Assembly: GCA_002477275.1 (NCBI GenBank)
Contig: DLOU01000049.1
Coordinates: 1 to 13,145, forward strand
Direction: 5' to 3'
Length of the DNA: 13,145 nucleotides
Source: Caryophanales bacterium UBA7476
GTDB lineage: Bacteria; Bacillota_I; Bacilli_A; RF39; UBA660
Both the position numbers and the translations under genes were made by a program. Below are positions 1 to 8,082 of the stretch, piece after piece; the first letter of the stretch is position 1; each line of letters opens with the position of its first letter. A model generated the notes under the pieces. It made no database searches and had not been told where the DNA came from. It saw only the letters and a list, made by a program, of their open reading frames with translations.

Positions 1-16
1 CTTAAATCTTTTGTTC

Positions 17-25
17 TGTTATAAT
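17..25 (+). promoter_or_regulatory. Extended -10 promoter of the 51-1649 gene
   Basis: The sequence TGTTATAAT is a perfect extended -10 box (TGn followed by TATAAT at 20-25). The -35 position falls outside the window. Transcription would start near position 32 and give a leader of about 20 nt containing the AGGAG ribosome site at 38-42. Confidence 0.6.
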
Positions 26-50
26 TTTGTTAATGATAGGAGTGAATGAT

Positions 51-1649
51 ATGACTTTACAAAGTATTATAAAAAATTTTGATATTACAAATGAGCAAAG
101 TATAAATCAAACAATTCAATTTTGTAGAGAACTTGATGAACGAATTGCTGAGTTAAGGTCAAAGGAGAGTTCAGGACTTTCTCCAAGTGAACAAGAAGAA
201 TTGAATGAAAAATATAAACTTAGAAATGAATGGCAGAGAGCACTTCCGGTATTAATTTCTGAACAAGTTGATGCACTAGATAATGAACAGTTACAACAGT
301 TAAGAGGAATTGCAATTCAATATAAAGAAATAAATAATAATGTGTTATTAAGTGGTGAAATTTCTACTCCTGATAAAATGTCTCAAGAGTTAAATTCTGT
401 TAGAAGTGGTTCTTTAGATAATCCTGAGACAAGAGAATTAGTTACTGAATGGCTAAAAAAATCTCTTTATGCACAATTTTATTCTACATATTGGGTAGCT
501 AAAGGAACTACTTTAACTACAGTTTCGCTTGATATATCTGATCCTCAATATGATGTTCAATATAGATCTGAAGAAGAAAGAAAAATTGGTGAATTTCCAT
601 TTAGTGAAGAGGATTATTCGGTGGCAAGAGGAGTTAGAAAAGAGGTTTTTGATTTAGATAAAAAATATTCTAATGGATGTTATACTTTTCAATTACCTCG
701 TGAATTAGATGGTATTAGGCAGGAAATGGTTCGTTCTACTGGCATAACTGAAGAAAAAAAAGAATGGGAAAGTGTTTTTGGTAATGTTGGAGAATTATCT
801 CAAGACTCATTATATGTTTCTTTGGGTTATTGGGATAATAATCTTTGTTTTAGAATTGATGAACTTGGAAAATTTGTTCAGGATAAACGTGAGAAAGCTA
901 CAGAAGAGATGAGAAAAACTGATGATCAATTCACAATGGATAAAATGGATTTTTTAGTTCCATCTAGTAGTAGAAGGATAGATTTATTAGAAATATTAGA
1001 TATGCATGGTGATAAAGTTGAAAAGGTTGATAGTATAAAAAACGAAGTTACAATGTTGCAATCAAGATTAAATGCTTTGTCTACAAAGACATTTAAATCT
1101 AGTGATGATAAAAATTTGATAGATACAATTCAAGAACGATTAAATAATATCAGAATATCTATTATAAATCAGATAAGAATCTGGTATATTAAGAATCAAA
1201 ACGTTCGAACACTTGGATTTGAAGGAAAAGGTATGGAATTGTTTAGTAGTTTACAAAATCTAGAAGAATATTTAAATTCAAGAGGTGATTTGTTATCTGC
1301 ACTTGATGAACTAGATGCTACTATAGGAGAAATTAGAGAAAAAGTAGATGAGTTGTCAGAACAAAGAGATAGAGATTTAGAAGAAGTTAGAGAAAGAGGT
1401 GTTGAATCTCTAGATAAATCTATTTTATCTGATGAACAAAAACGTGAATTTATTGTCTATACTTCAAAAAGTAGCAATTCTATTGAGTACTTTCCTAGAA
1501 TTCTTGAGCAAAAACAAATTAAAGCTATGATAGGAAAAAATATTTCTAGTTTTAAAAGAAAAAGTGAGTTAAGTGAAATGATTTCTGATACTGAAGAAAA
1601 ATCTTATGGTGAAGAATTAGATTATTCATCATCTTATGCAATTAAGTAA
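51..1649 (+). CDS. Unrecognised soluble coiled-coil protein, 532 aa
   Basis: I do not recognise this protein. It has no signal peptide or membrane segment and looks cytoplasmic. It is rich in Glu, Lys, Ser and Leu and mostly helical. Heptad-like stretches occur near the N-terminus (about residues 20-65), around 320-350 and around 405-455, so coiled-coil association is likely. The middle (about 140-290) has more aromatic residues and may be a globular domain; no catalytic motif stands out. The start at ATG 51 is chosen because AGGAG at 38-42 lies 8 nt upstream. The open frame reaches back to a TTG at 27, but that TTG would precede the ribosome site and adjoin the -10 box. It is a single-gene unit: extended -10 promoter just upstream, U-tailed hairpin just downstream. 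It may be structural or a regulator of the envelope, but nothing in the sequence decides this. Confidence 0.85.
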   Translation: MTLQSIIKNFDITNEQSINQTIQFCRELDERIAELRSKESSGLSPSEQEELNEKYKLRNEWQRALPVLISEQVDALDNEQLQQLRGIAIQYKEINNNVLLSGEISTPDKMSQELNSVRSGSLDNPETRELVTEWLKKSLYAQFYSTYWVAKGTTLTTVSLDISDPQYDVQYRSEEERKIGEFPFSEEDYSVARGVRKEVFDLDKKYSNGCYTFQLPRELDGIRQEMVRSTGITEEKKEWESVFGNVGELSQDSLYVSLGYWDNNLCFRIDELGKFVQDKREKATEEMRKTDDQFTMDKMDFLVPSSSRRIDLLEILDMHGDKVEKVDSIKNEVTMLQSRLNALSTKTFKSSDDKNLIDTIQERLNNIRISIINQIRIWYIKNQNVRTLGFEGKGMELFSSLQNLEEYLNSRGDLLSALDELDATIGEIREKVDELSEQRDRDLEEVRERGVESLDKSILSDEQKREFIVYTSKSSNSIEYFPRILEQKQIKAMIGKNISSFKRKSELSEMISDTEEKSYGEELDYSSSYAIK

Positions 1650-1651
1650 TT

Positions 1652-1680
1652 AAGGAACTTTACAAGTTTCTTTTTTTTTT
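1652..1680 (+). terminator. Rho-independent terminator after the coiled-coil gene
   Basis: AAGGAACTT (1652-1660) pairs with AAGTTTCTT (1664-1672) with one G-U wobble around a 3-nt loop. A run of T continues to 1680. It begins three bases after the TAA stop. Confidence 0.75.
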
Positions 1681-1690
1681 ACTTTTTTTA

Positions 1691-1718
1691 TTTAAAAAGT
1701 AAATAAATATGATATAAT
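1691..1718 (+). promoter_or_regulatory. Promoter of the WG-repeat membrane protein
   Basis: TATAAT at 1713-1718 is preceded by TGA (1710-1712), an extended -10. The -35 (TTTAAA, 1691-1696, 16 bp upstream) is weak, as expected when the extended element is present. The ribosome site AGAGGTG is at 1736-1742. Confidence 0.65.
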
Positions 1719-1747
1719 CTTTATAGTTAATAGTAAGAGGTGTTAAT

Positions 1748-3496
1748 ATGAATAATGATAATAATTTAAATAATCAAAATTCTGGAATTGTTGATTCGAC
1801 TCAGGATATTGGTACTCAACCAGTTTCAAATCAAAATGTTAGCCCAATTCCTGAAATGGGTTCTGATATGATGAATAATCAGAATCAAGTTTCTTCACAA
1901 AGTGTTAATATGAATAATACAATTGATCCACAACCTGGTCAAGTTTCTAGTGATTTGGTTTCTGGTGTTCCTCAAGATATGGGGAATATTCAAACTCAAA
2001 CAACTCCTAATTTAATGAATTTTAATACAGAATCTAATTCCAATAATTCATCACAAAATATGGATTCTAACTCTAACAAAAAAAAGTTTAATTTTAATTT
2101 TAAAATTAATAAAAAGATTATTATAATTGCTTGTGCAGTTGTACTTGCTTTAATTGTTATAATAGTTGTTATAAAATCTTTACTTACTCCAAAAACAATT
2201 ATTTCTCCTATGTTTGATCCTAAGTCTCCTATTATTATAGAAGAAAATAATAAATATGGTTATATCAATAATAAAGGTAAAGTATTGGTTCAACCTATTT
2301 ATGATTATGCAGATGATTTCTTTGGTGAGTATGCAATTGTTAAAGTAAAGACAGTTGAAAATAATACTCAAAATACTTTATATGAAATAATTGATAAAAA
2401 AGGAAATGTTAAAGCGACAAGTGAAAATTCTAGTGGAATAAAATATATTGATGAATATGATGTTTGGGTTATAAATGATCAATTATATAATAAAAAATTA
2501 AAATTAATTTCAGGAAATGGTACAACCGTAGATTATTTAGATTCTGGATATTTCGAATGGGAGAATAAACTAAAAAGAACTGCTGGTGTAATGAATTATA
2601 AAGGTAAAAAAACTTATACTTATAATTTAACAAGTGATGAAGATTATTTAAATGCTGAAGTATCTGATACTTATGGATTATTAGATGAAAATTATTGTAT
2701 TATTTCATTAAAAAACAAAACTAGTGGAATTATTAATTGTAAAACTGGAAAAGTTGTGTATAATTTTGGTGGATATTCTATTTCTGATGAAGATTACAAT
2801 GTATTTACTATAGAGAAAGCAGAAAGTTATGATTTTATTTCAACTATATTTATAAAAAATAATAAAATAGCTTATCAAACTGACAATAAAAATATTGAAG
2901 TTGAATATTATGGAGATAATTATTTAGTTTTAGAGGATGACTCTAAGAGTTATTCTGAACAATATAGTTATTTAAATTTAAAGACAAATGTTTCATCTAA
3001 GGAAAAACCTACTATTGAAAAGATTAGTGAACTTAGTGCATGGCAAAAAAGCAGTGCTATAAAAGAGTTTTCTTGTGATAATGGTAAGGGATTAATGAAG
3101 AAAGATAAGGTTGTTTTAGCTTGTGAGTATTCTGATATAGATTATTTTGGAATATTATTATCTAATTATTTAGATTCTAAGGGAAAAAGATATATTATGG
3201 CTGAGAAAGGTGATAAAACATATTTAATTAATGTCAAAAATATGAAACCTGTTCAAGAATTTAATTCAAAAAGTGTTTATGATAGTTCTTATTCTACTTT
3301 TATATATTATACTGATGGAACTTCTAAAAATAAAATTGTTTATAACTTACTTTCTAAGAAAACTATTACAGTTGATAAAGATAGTGATTTAGATGTTGGA
3401 AGTAATTATATTACTATAACTAAAGATAAGAAAACAGATTATTATAACACTGATTTAAAATTAATTTACACTGTAGATAATAATAAAACTAATTAA
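1748..3496 (+). CDS. Single-pass membrane protein with WG-repeat ectodomain, 582 aa
   Basis: The protein has three parts. Residues 1-118 are disordered and rich in Asn, Gln, Ser and Met. Residues about 123-146 form one transmembrane helix after a Lys-rich stretch, giving a cytoplasmic N-terminus and an outside C-terminus. Residues about 165-582 are a Tyr/Lys/Asp-rich beta domain. It opens with a recognisable WG-type repeat: KYGYINNKGKVLVQPIYDYA at 169-188. A weaker repeat-like unit (GLMKKDKVVLACEYSDID) occurs further on. WG repeats are beta-hairpin repeats common in Firmicute surface proteins, probably for binding; no enzymatic residues are evident. The ATG at 1748 has AGAGGTG 5 nt upstream. 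It has its own promoter and terminator. The layout (disordered inside, one helix, outside domain) matches three other proteins in this window, at 3575, 5705 and 11064. Its ligand is unknown. Confidence 0.85.
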   Translation: MNNDNNLNNQNSGIVDSTQDIGTQPVSNQNVSPIPEMGSDMMNNQNQVSSQSVNMNNTIDPQPGQVSSDLVSGVPQDMGNIQTQTTPNLMNFNTESNSNNSSQNMDSNSNKKKFNFNFKINKKIIIIACAVVLALIVIIVVIKSLLTPKTIISPMFDPKSPIIIEENNKYGYINNKGKVLVQPIYDYADDFFGEYAIVKVKTVENNTQNTLYEIIDKKGNVKATSENSSGIKYIDEYDVWVINDQLYNKKLKLISGNGTTVDYLDSGYFEWENKLKRTAGVMNYKGKKTYTYNLTSDEDYLNAEVSDTYGLLDENYCIISLKNKTSGIINCKTGKVVYNFGGYSISDEDYNVFTIEKAESYDFISTIFIKNNKIAYQTDNKNIEVEYYGDNYLVLEDDSKSYSEQYSYLNLKTNVSSKEKPTIEKISELSAWQKSSAIKEFSCDNGKGLMKKDKVVLACEYSDIDYFGILLSNYLDSKGKRYIMAEKGDKTYLINVKNMKPVQEFNSKSVYDSSYSTFIYYTDGTSKNKIVYNLLSKKTITVDKDSDLDVGSNYITITKDKKTDYYNTDLKLIYTVDNNKTN

Positions 3497-3520
3497 AAGG
3501 AATATCATTCCTTTTTTTTT
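3495..3520 (+). terminator. Rho-independent terminator after the WG-repeat gene
   Basis: AAAAGGAAT (3495-3503) pairs perfectly with ATTCCTTTT (3507-3515) around the loop ATC, followed by T to 3520. The stem overlaps the TAA stop codon. Confidence 0.9.
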
Positions 3521-3521
3521 C

Positions 3522-3556
3522 TTGAAAAATTAATAACTATAGAGTAAAATTATAAT
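3522..3556 (+). promoter_or_regulatory. Promoter of the zinc-ribbon/C11 protease operon
   Basis: TTGAAA (3522-3527) is followed after exactly 17 bp by TAAAAT (3545-3550). A TATAAT at 3551-3556 overlaps the end and could be an alternative -10. The -35 context CTTGAAAAAT recurs upstream of the genes at 8083 and 11064. Confidence 0.65.
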
Positions 3557-3574
3557 AGGTTAGGAGTTGGTAAG

Positions 3575-5689
3575 TTGTTTTGTAGTAATTGTGGAAAAGA
3601 AATAAAAAATGATTCTAAGTTTTGCAGTGGTTGTGGTAAATCTGTAAATAATAATAATTCAACTAATACTAATGAAGTAAGTAAAAGTATTCAGAATACA
3701 ATAAATAATACTAATAATACTAATACCATTAATAATATTAATAGTAGTTCAAAAGGTATTAATAGTAGTCATGTTATAATTATTGTTTTACTTTTGGTAG
3801 TAGTAGTTTTATTAGCTGTCTTTTTACTATTGTTTGGTCCAATTAAGCAAAATAAAGTTAATAATTCTAGAACGATAATGATGTATATTTCTGGAAATGA
3901 TTTAGAGAGTAAAGCTAGTATTGTTAGTTCTGATTTATTATCTATTGATCCAAGTAAAATAGATTTAGAAAAAACAAATGTACTTATTTATGTTGGTGGT
4001 ACAAAGAGTTGGCATAACGATTATATAAGCAGTGATGAGAATGCAATATTTCTTTTAAAGAGTGATGGGTTTCAAAAAATAGAAACTTATAGCAAGAATA
4101 ATATGGGTGATTATACTCAGTTTAAAAATTATTTGAATTATGTTTATGATAATTATAAAGCAGATAGTATGGATCTTATTTTGTATGATCATGGTGGTGC
4201 TATTGATGGAGCTGTTTATGATGAATTTACAGGTGATAATCTTTCACTTATTGAATTAAAACAAGCTTTTAAAGAAAGTAAATTTAATTCTAATAATAAA
4301 TTAGATACAGTGTTATTTAGAACATGTTTAAATGGAACATTAGAGGTTGCTAATATACTTGCTCCTTATGCTGAGTATATGATTGCATCAGAAGAAGTTA
4401 CATATGGTTCATCTACAAGTAATGTTTTAAGCTTCTTAAATAATGTTGTTGTAAGTGATGATTCTGTAACATATGGTAAAAAGTTTATTAATAGATATTC
4501 TGATCAAATGGATGAGATAGATCCGTTTGAGACTATTACTAAAACTTATTCTATTATTGATTTATCTAAGATAGATAAAGTTAATAAGGCATTAAGTGAG
4601 TTTTCAAGTGAATTAAAGCCAAAAGATAATTATGCTTTAATTGCTAGAACAAGAAGTAATTTATTTCAATATGCATCATCATCTACTAGCATTTATGATA
4701 TGGTTGATTTATACACCTTATCAGATAAACTAAGTATTTTATCAAATGATAAAGCAACAAAATTAAAAAATTCTATAAATGATGCAGTAGTATATAATTG
4801 GGGAAATAGTGATGAATCTAAAGGTCTTTCAGTTTATTTTCCATTTAAGGCAGATAATGTTTATAAGACTAGATTTCTTACTATTTATAAAAGGTTAGGA
4901 TATAATTCTGAATATTATAATTTTATTTCAAGTATTAATAATATTCAAAATTCAAGTTCACAATATGCATATAGTTTTAACTTAGATCAAAATAAAATTG
5001 AGGTTAATACTAAGAAAAATAAAAAAGAGTTTAGTATAGAACTTACTGATGATCAAGTTAAGAATTTTGCTAGAGCTTCATATTTAATATTTAAGAAAGA
5101 AAGTGATGAATATTATACGCCAATATATGGTGGTCGTGATGCTGTACTTGATGGTAAAACATTAAAAAGTAATATTACTGATAATTTATTTTTAGTGTAT
5201 GATCCATCAGATAATTCAACTGAATATATTCTTGCTTTCCAAGATAAGAAAAAAGGGCAATATACTATTTCAGCTGTACTTCAAAATTATGGCTCAGAAT
5301 TATCTGATTTTGATGTTAGAGCAGCTAATTTGATAGTACAAGTTGATGATAAAAATAATATTAAGTTATCACAAATACTTCCTACTTTAAAAGATGATGA
5401 AGAAATTGTTCAGGGTTTAACTTTAAATTTGGAAGATTATAAAACAATTCAATTTAGTAAATTTCAATATAAAGTTTTAGATGATCAAGGTAATTTTACA
5501 CTCGATTGGAAAGGTAATCCAACTCTTCATTTATGGGAAATAACTGATAAGAGTGGTCTTAGTGAGAAGTCTTTTGAATTTAGAAGAGGAAGTTTGGATG
5601 ATGATAAAGGTGAATACTATTGTGTATTTATGATAACAGATATTAAGAATAACACAGTTTATTCTAAACTTGTAAAAATAGATAGTTAA
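3575..5689 (+). CDS. Zinc-ribbon, membrane-anchored clostripain-like (C11) protease, 704 aa
   Basis: Start is TTG 3575: AGGAG at 3562-3566 lies 8 nt upstream, and only this start keeps the full zinc ribbon. Residues 1-22 are a zinc ribbon with CxxC pairs at Cys3/Cys6 and Cys17/Cys20. An Asn/Thr/Ser-rich linker (25-62) leads to one transmembrane helix (about 66-88). From about residue 99 the outside part matches peptidase family C11: RTIMMYISGNDLE strand, LILYDHGGAIDG with the likely catalytic His206, and VLFRTCLNGTLEVA with the likely nucleophile Cys251. The His-Cys spacing of 45 residues fits the family. C11 enzymes usually cleave after Arg or Lys; that specificity is family knowledge only. 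The last 250 residues are a beta-rich extension of unknown role. A second zinc-ribbon membrane protein starts 15 nt downstream, so the two are surely co-transcribed. The Cys motif lacks the more common Asp-Ala-Cys form, so activity is likely but unproven. Confidence 0.85.
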   Translation: MFCSNCGKEIKNDSKFCSGCGKSVNNNNSTNTNEVSKSIQNTINNTNNTNTINNINSSSKGINSSHVIIIVLLLVVVVLLAVFLLLFGPIKQNKVNNSRTIMMYISGNDLESKASIVSSDLLSIDPSKIDLEKTNVLIYVGGTKSWHNDYISSDENAIFLLKSDGFQKIETYSKNNMGDYTQFKNYLNYVYDNYKADSMDLILYDHGGAIDGAVYDEFTGDNLSLIELKQAFKESKFNSNNKLDTVLFRTCLNGTLEVANILAPYAEYMIASEEVTYGSSTSNVLSFLNNVVVSDDSVTYGKKFINRYSDQMDEIDPFETITKTYSIIDLSKIDKVNKALSEFSSELKPKDNYALIARTRSNLFQYASSSTSIYDMVDLYTLSDKLSILSNDKATKLKNSINDAVVYNWGNSDESKGLSVYFPFKADNVYKTRFLTIYKRLGYNSEYYNFISSINNIQNSSSQYAYSFNLDQNKIEVNTKKNKKEFSIELTDDQVKNFARASYLIFKKESDEYYTPIYGGRDAVLDGKTLKSNITDNLFLVYDPSDNSTEYILAFQDKKKGQYTISAVLQNYGSELSDFDVRAANLIVQVDDKNNIKLSQILPTLKDDEEIVQGLTLNLEDYKTIQFSKFQYKVLDDQGNFTLDWKGNPTLHLWEITDKSGLSEKSFEFRRGSLDDDKGEYYCVFMITDIKNNTVYSKLVKIDS

Positions 5690-5704
5690 GAGGAGGAATG
5701 ATTT

Positions 5705-6835
5705 ATGAAATTTTGTCCACAATGTGGTAAAGAGTTAACTGATGGAGCTAAATTCTGTGATGGATGTGGCTCAAAAATAGAAGAAGTAAAAAAAGAAGAA
5801 AATGTTGAGGTATTAGCAGAAGAGACTAAGCCTGAAGAAAAGAATGATGAATCAAAAGAAGAAGTTCTTACAAATACTCAAGGTCTTGAAGTAGTTGATG
5901 TTGATTCTGTTGTAGGAAAAGAAGGTAATTATAGTGATGAAATATTAAGTGTTACACCTGAATTATCAACAACTCCTAAAACTGAAGAAGTTCAAACACA
6001 ACCTTCTACTGAAAATGCACCTGCTTCAACTGAGGTGTCTAGTCAAACTGCTCCAGTTAATAATACTGTAGCTCCTTCAAATAATATGGTAAATAATCAA
6101 GTACCAAATGTTAATGTTCAAAAGAAAACAAATCCAGCTATTATTGCTGTTATAGCAGTACTAGTTGTAATAATAATTGTTTTAGTGGTTTTAATAGGAG
6201 TTAAATTCCTTGGATCAAAAACAAATGATAATAGTGGTAATAATGGTAATGAACCTGATGTAGTTGAACCAACTACAGATGATGATGATAGTACAGGAAG
6301 CAGCACTTCAAATAATAACAATAATAATAGTAATAATAATACTGCATCTAGCCAAACAACTGAATTATCTGGTTATACTTTTAAAATACCAACAGGTTAT
6401 ACACCAAATGTTAGTGATGGATACTTACAATTAACAAGTGCAACTGATAAGGTTCAAATAGTTGCTCAAGTTCTTGATTCTTATCCATACTCAACTTTCT
6501 CAACTAATACTGAATCAATTAAAAATGAATTAATTTCAGAAGGGTATGTAGTTACAAAAATTGCAGAAGAGAAAATTAATTCAACTAATTCATTAGTAAT
6601 AAACGGTTCTTCAAATGGTAAATTAATTACATTTGTAATAACTGCACTTAATGATTATGATACTTTACTTGCAGCTTATGTTAATTATGGAACAAAATCA
6701 GATTCTGAATTAAAAGTGATTTTATCAAATTTAGCAACAACAGCTACACCTAAAACTTCATCATTTGCAAATAAGGAAACTAAAGAATATCAAGCTGGTC
6801 AAGTAAAAGTACCAAACTTTACATTAGAAAAGTAG
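5705..6835 (+). CDS. Zinc-ribbon single-pass membrane protein, 376 aa
   Basis: Residues 1-25 are a zinc ribbon (Cys4/Cys7 and Cys18/Cys21). An acidic, then Thr/Pro/Gln/Asn-rich disordered region spans 26-142. One transmembrane helix lies at about 144-166, followed by an Asp/Asn/Ser-rich linker (170-220) and an outside domain at 222-376. That domain begins YTFKIPTGYTPNVSDGYLQL, a pattern seen in PsbP/Mog1-like folds of Gram-positive surface proteins; this assignment is tentative. A perfect AGGAGG (5691-5696) lies 8 nt before ATG 5705. The gene is only 15 nt after the C11 protease gene, so the two form an operon, ended by a strong hairpin. The matched zinc ribbons suggest both proteins share a cytoplasmic partner or assemble together. 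The external domain could be a substrate, inhibitor or adaptor of the protease; that is inference from the pairing. Confidence 0.85.
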   Translation: MKFCPQCGKELTDGAKFCDGCGSKIEEVKKEENVEVLAEETKPEEKNDESKEEVLTNTQGLEVVDVDSVVGKEGNYSDEILSVTPELSTTPKTEEVQTQPSTENAPASTEVSSQTAPVNNTVAPSNNMVNNQVPNVNVQKKTNPAIIAVIAVLVVIIIVLVVLIGVKFLGSKTNDNSGNNGNEPDVVEPTTDDDDSTGSSTSNNNNNNSNNNTASSQTTELSGYTFKIPTGYTPNVSDGYLQLTSATDKVQIVAQVLDSYPYSTFSTNTESIKNELISEGYVVTKIAEEKINSTNSLVINGSSNGKLITFVITALNDYDTLLAAYVNYGTKSDSELKVILSNLATTATPKTSSFANKETKEYQAGQVKVPNFTLEK

Positions 6836-6855
6836 TTAATTATTAACTACTTTTT
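6828..6855 (+). terminator. Rho-independent terminator of the zinc-ribbon operon
   Basis: AAAAGTAGTTAA (6828-6839) pairs perfectly with TTAACTACTTTT (6843-6854) around a 3-nt loop, a 12-bp stem with five T at the end. The stem includes the TAG stop. The next gene begins only 8 nt later, so some read-through may feed it. Confidence 0.8.
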
Positions 6856-6862
6856 ATGGGCT

Positions 6863-7354
6863 ATGAAAAAAAGATTAAAAAAAATTAAAGTAATTTTAGA
6901 AGAAGAATCTGAATTATTTAATAAATTTGATAATGATGAGTTATCTAAAGAGTTAGGTGAATATATTTTTCAAGAATATGAGAATGTTAAAGATTCTGAT
7001 AGTGTTGTGATTGAATTTTATACTTCTTTTAAATTAGATGAATCTAAAGAAGAAGATATAATCAAATTAATTAGGCATTATTTTAAAAAACAAATTGAAG
7101 AATCTAATAGTTACTATAAGTTTGATAATATTAAGAAAATTATTTCATTCTTTGTAGGAATGTTAATAATATTTATTTCTGATTTATGTTATTATAGAAG
7201 TTCTCATTTTATAGGAGAAGTTCTTTCAATAGTAGGTTCAGTTGCTATATGGGGAGTGTTTGATGGAATAATAACTACAATATTTAACAATAGAATTAAT
7301 AAGGCAAAATTAAATAAATTAATAAAGAGTAAAATAATGTTTTATAACATTTAA
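6863..7354 (+). CDS. Small two-helix membrane protein of unknown function, 163 aa
   Basis: I do not recognise a named family. Residues 1-90 are charged and soluble, with a very basic start (MKKRLKKIK) and a Glu-rich helix. Two membrane helices follow at about 92-110 and 115-140 (the second includes EVLSIVGSVAIWGVFDGI), and a basic tail ends the protein. Both termini should be cytoplasmic. Small Firmicute proteins with this kind of C-terminal two-helix unit are common, but their role is not known to me. The start is uncertain: before ATG 6863 there is only a poor GGG at 6858-6860, and the gene opens immediately after the upstream terminator. No convincing promoter is visible, so expression by read-through at a low level is likely. 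Confidence 0.7.
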   Translation: MKKRLKKIKVILEEESELFNKFDNDELSKELGEYIFQEYENVKDSDSVVIEFYTSFKLDESKEEDIIKLIRHYFKKQIEESNSYYKFDNIKKIISFFVGMLIIFISDLCYYRSSHFIGEVLSIVGSVAIWGVFDGIITTIFNNRINKAKLNKLIKSKIMFYNI

Positions 7355-7400
7355 CTTTATTAATTTTTTTTTTTAAGATATACTAGTACTAGATATTATT

Positions 7401-7405
7401 AGGAG
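7401..7405 (+). promoter_or_regulatory. Ribosome binding site of the sugar transferase
   Basis: AGGAG lies 5 nt before ATG 7411. Upstream, TATACT at 7379-7384 is a possible -10 without a convincing -35. It overlaps the 10-bp palindrome CTAGTACTAG (7383-7392), which could be an operator or chance. Confidence 0.5.
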
Positions 7406-7410
7406 TAATT

Positions 7411-7986
7411 ATGTATATAAAATTGAAAAGACTAATTGATATATTTTTTTCGGTAATACTTTTAGTATTACTTTTTCCAGCCTTTTTAATTATTATGTTA
7501 TTACTAAAAGTTAATAGAGTTGGTAAAGTTTTCTTTGTTCAAAAGAGAAGTGGTAAAAATGATAATGTTTTTAATATTTATAAGTTTACAACTATAGTTG
7601 AAGGTGAAGTTAATAACAAATTTTGTTTATTTCTTAGAAAAACTGGACTAGATGAACTTCCACAACTTTTAAATATACTTAAGGGAGAGATGTCTTTTAT
7701 TGGTCCACGTCCATGGATAATAGATTATAGCAAATATTTTACTAATAAGCAGAAAAAGAGACTTGATGTTTTACCTGGATTAACAGGATATGCACAAGTT
7801 AGTAATTGTAAAGATGTTTTTGAAAAAATAGAGAAAGATTGTTATTATGTTGATCATGTATCTTTTCTATTTGATTTAAAAATTATTTTTAATACTATTA
7901 AACTTATTTTTAGTAATTCTAAAAATGAGATAACTGATGTTGGAATTGAAAAAGAAATAAAAATGTTAAAGAAAAATAAGAAGTAA
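7411..7986 (+). CDS. Polyprenyl-phosphate sugar-1-phosphate transferase (short form), 191 aa
   Basis: This belongs to the bacterial sugar transferase family (WcaJ/PglC type). These enzymes move a sugar phosphate from a UDP-sugar to undecaprenyl phosphate, the first membrane step of capsule, exopolysaccharide or glycoprotein glycan synthesis. Family marks in order: a basic start leading into one hydrophobic segment (about 10-33), VQKRSGKNDNVFNIYKF (43-59), LRKTGLDELPQLLNILKGEM with the conserved Asp-Glu pair, SFIGPRP, LPGLTGYAQV and the C-terminal YYVDHVS. At 191 aa it is the small PglC-like monotopic form without the multi-helix N-terminal half of WcaJ. The usual GR after the AQV motif is replaced by SNC, a minor oddity. 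It stands alone, without other glycan genes close by. The inverted cassette at 12090-13133 abuts a likely glycosyltransferase start, which may belong to the same envelope program. Confidence 0.88.
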   Translation: MYIKLKRLIDIFFSVILLVLLFPAFLIIMLLLKVNRVGKVFFVQKRSGKNDNVFNIYKFTTIVEGEVNNKFCLFLRKTGLDELPQLLNILKGEMSFIGPRPWIIDYSKYFTNKQKKRLDVLPGLTGYAQVSNCKDVFEKIEKDCYYVDHVSFLFDLKIIFNTIKLIFSNSKNEITDVGIEKEIKMLKKNKK

Positions 7987-8009
7987 ATATATATAAAATA
8001 TAGTTAAAC

Positions 8010-8038
8010 TTGAAAAATTACCTATTTTGTGATATAAT
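8010..8038 (+). promoter_or_regulatory. Strong promoter of the acyltransferase gene
   Basis: TTGAAA (8010-8015), a 17-bp spacer and TATAAT (8033-8038), with TGA at 8030-8032 as an extended -10. It closely resembles the promoter at 11010-11038. Confidence 0.85.
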
Positions 8039-8082
8039 ATGCACAATTAAAAGGGAATTGGTTTTTAGTTGTGGGGGGTAAT

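Noticed and set aside
5531..5722. Minus-strand open frame of 63 codons.
   Set aside because: It is a shadow of the C11 protease gene, with no ribosome site and an unlikely low-complexity product. The same holds for the minus frames at 2180-2371, 6118-6321 and 11196-11414.
7335..7372. Possible terminator after the small membrane protein: AATGTT/AACATT hairpin and a later T-run.
   Set aside because: The stem is only 6 A/T-rich pairs and lies more than 10 nt before the T-run, so it is too weak to call.
7383..7392. Palindrome CTAGTACTAG before the sugar transferase.
   Set aside because: It is short, occurs once and has no second copy or known operator match; chance is likely.
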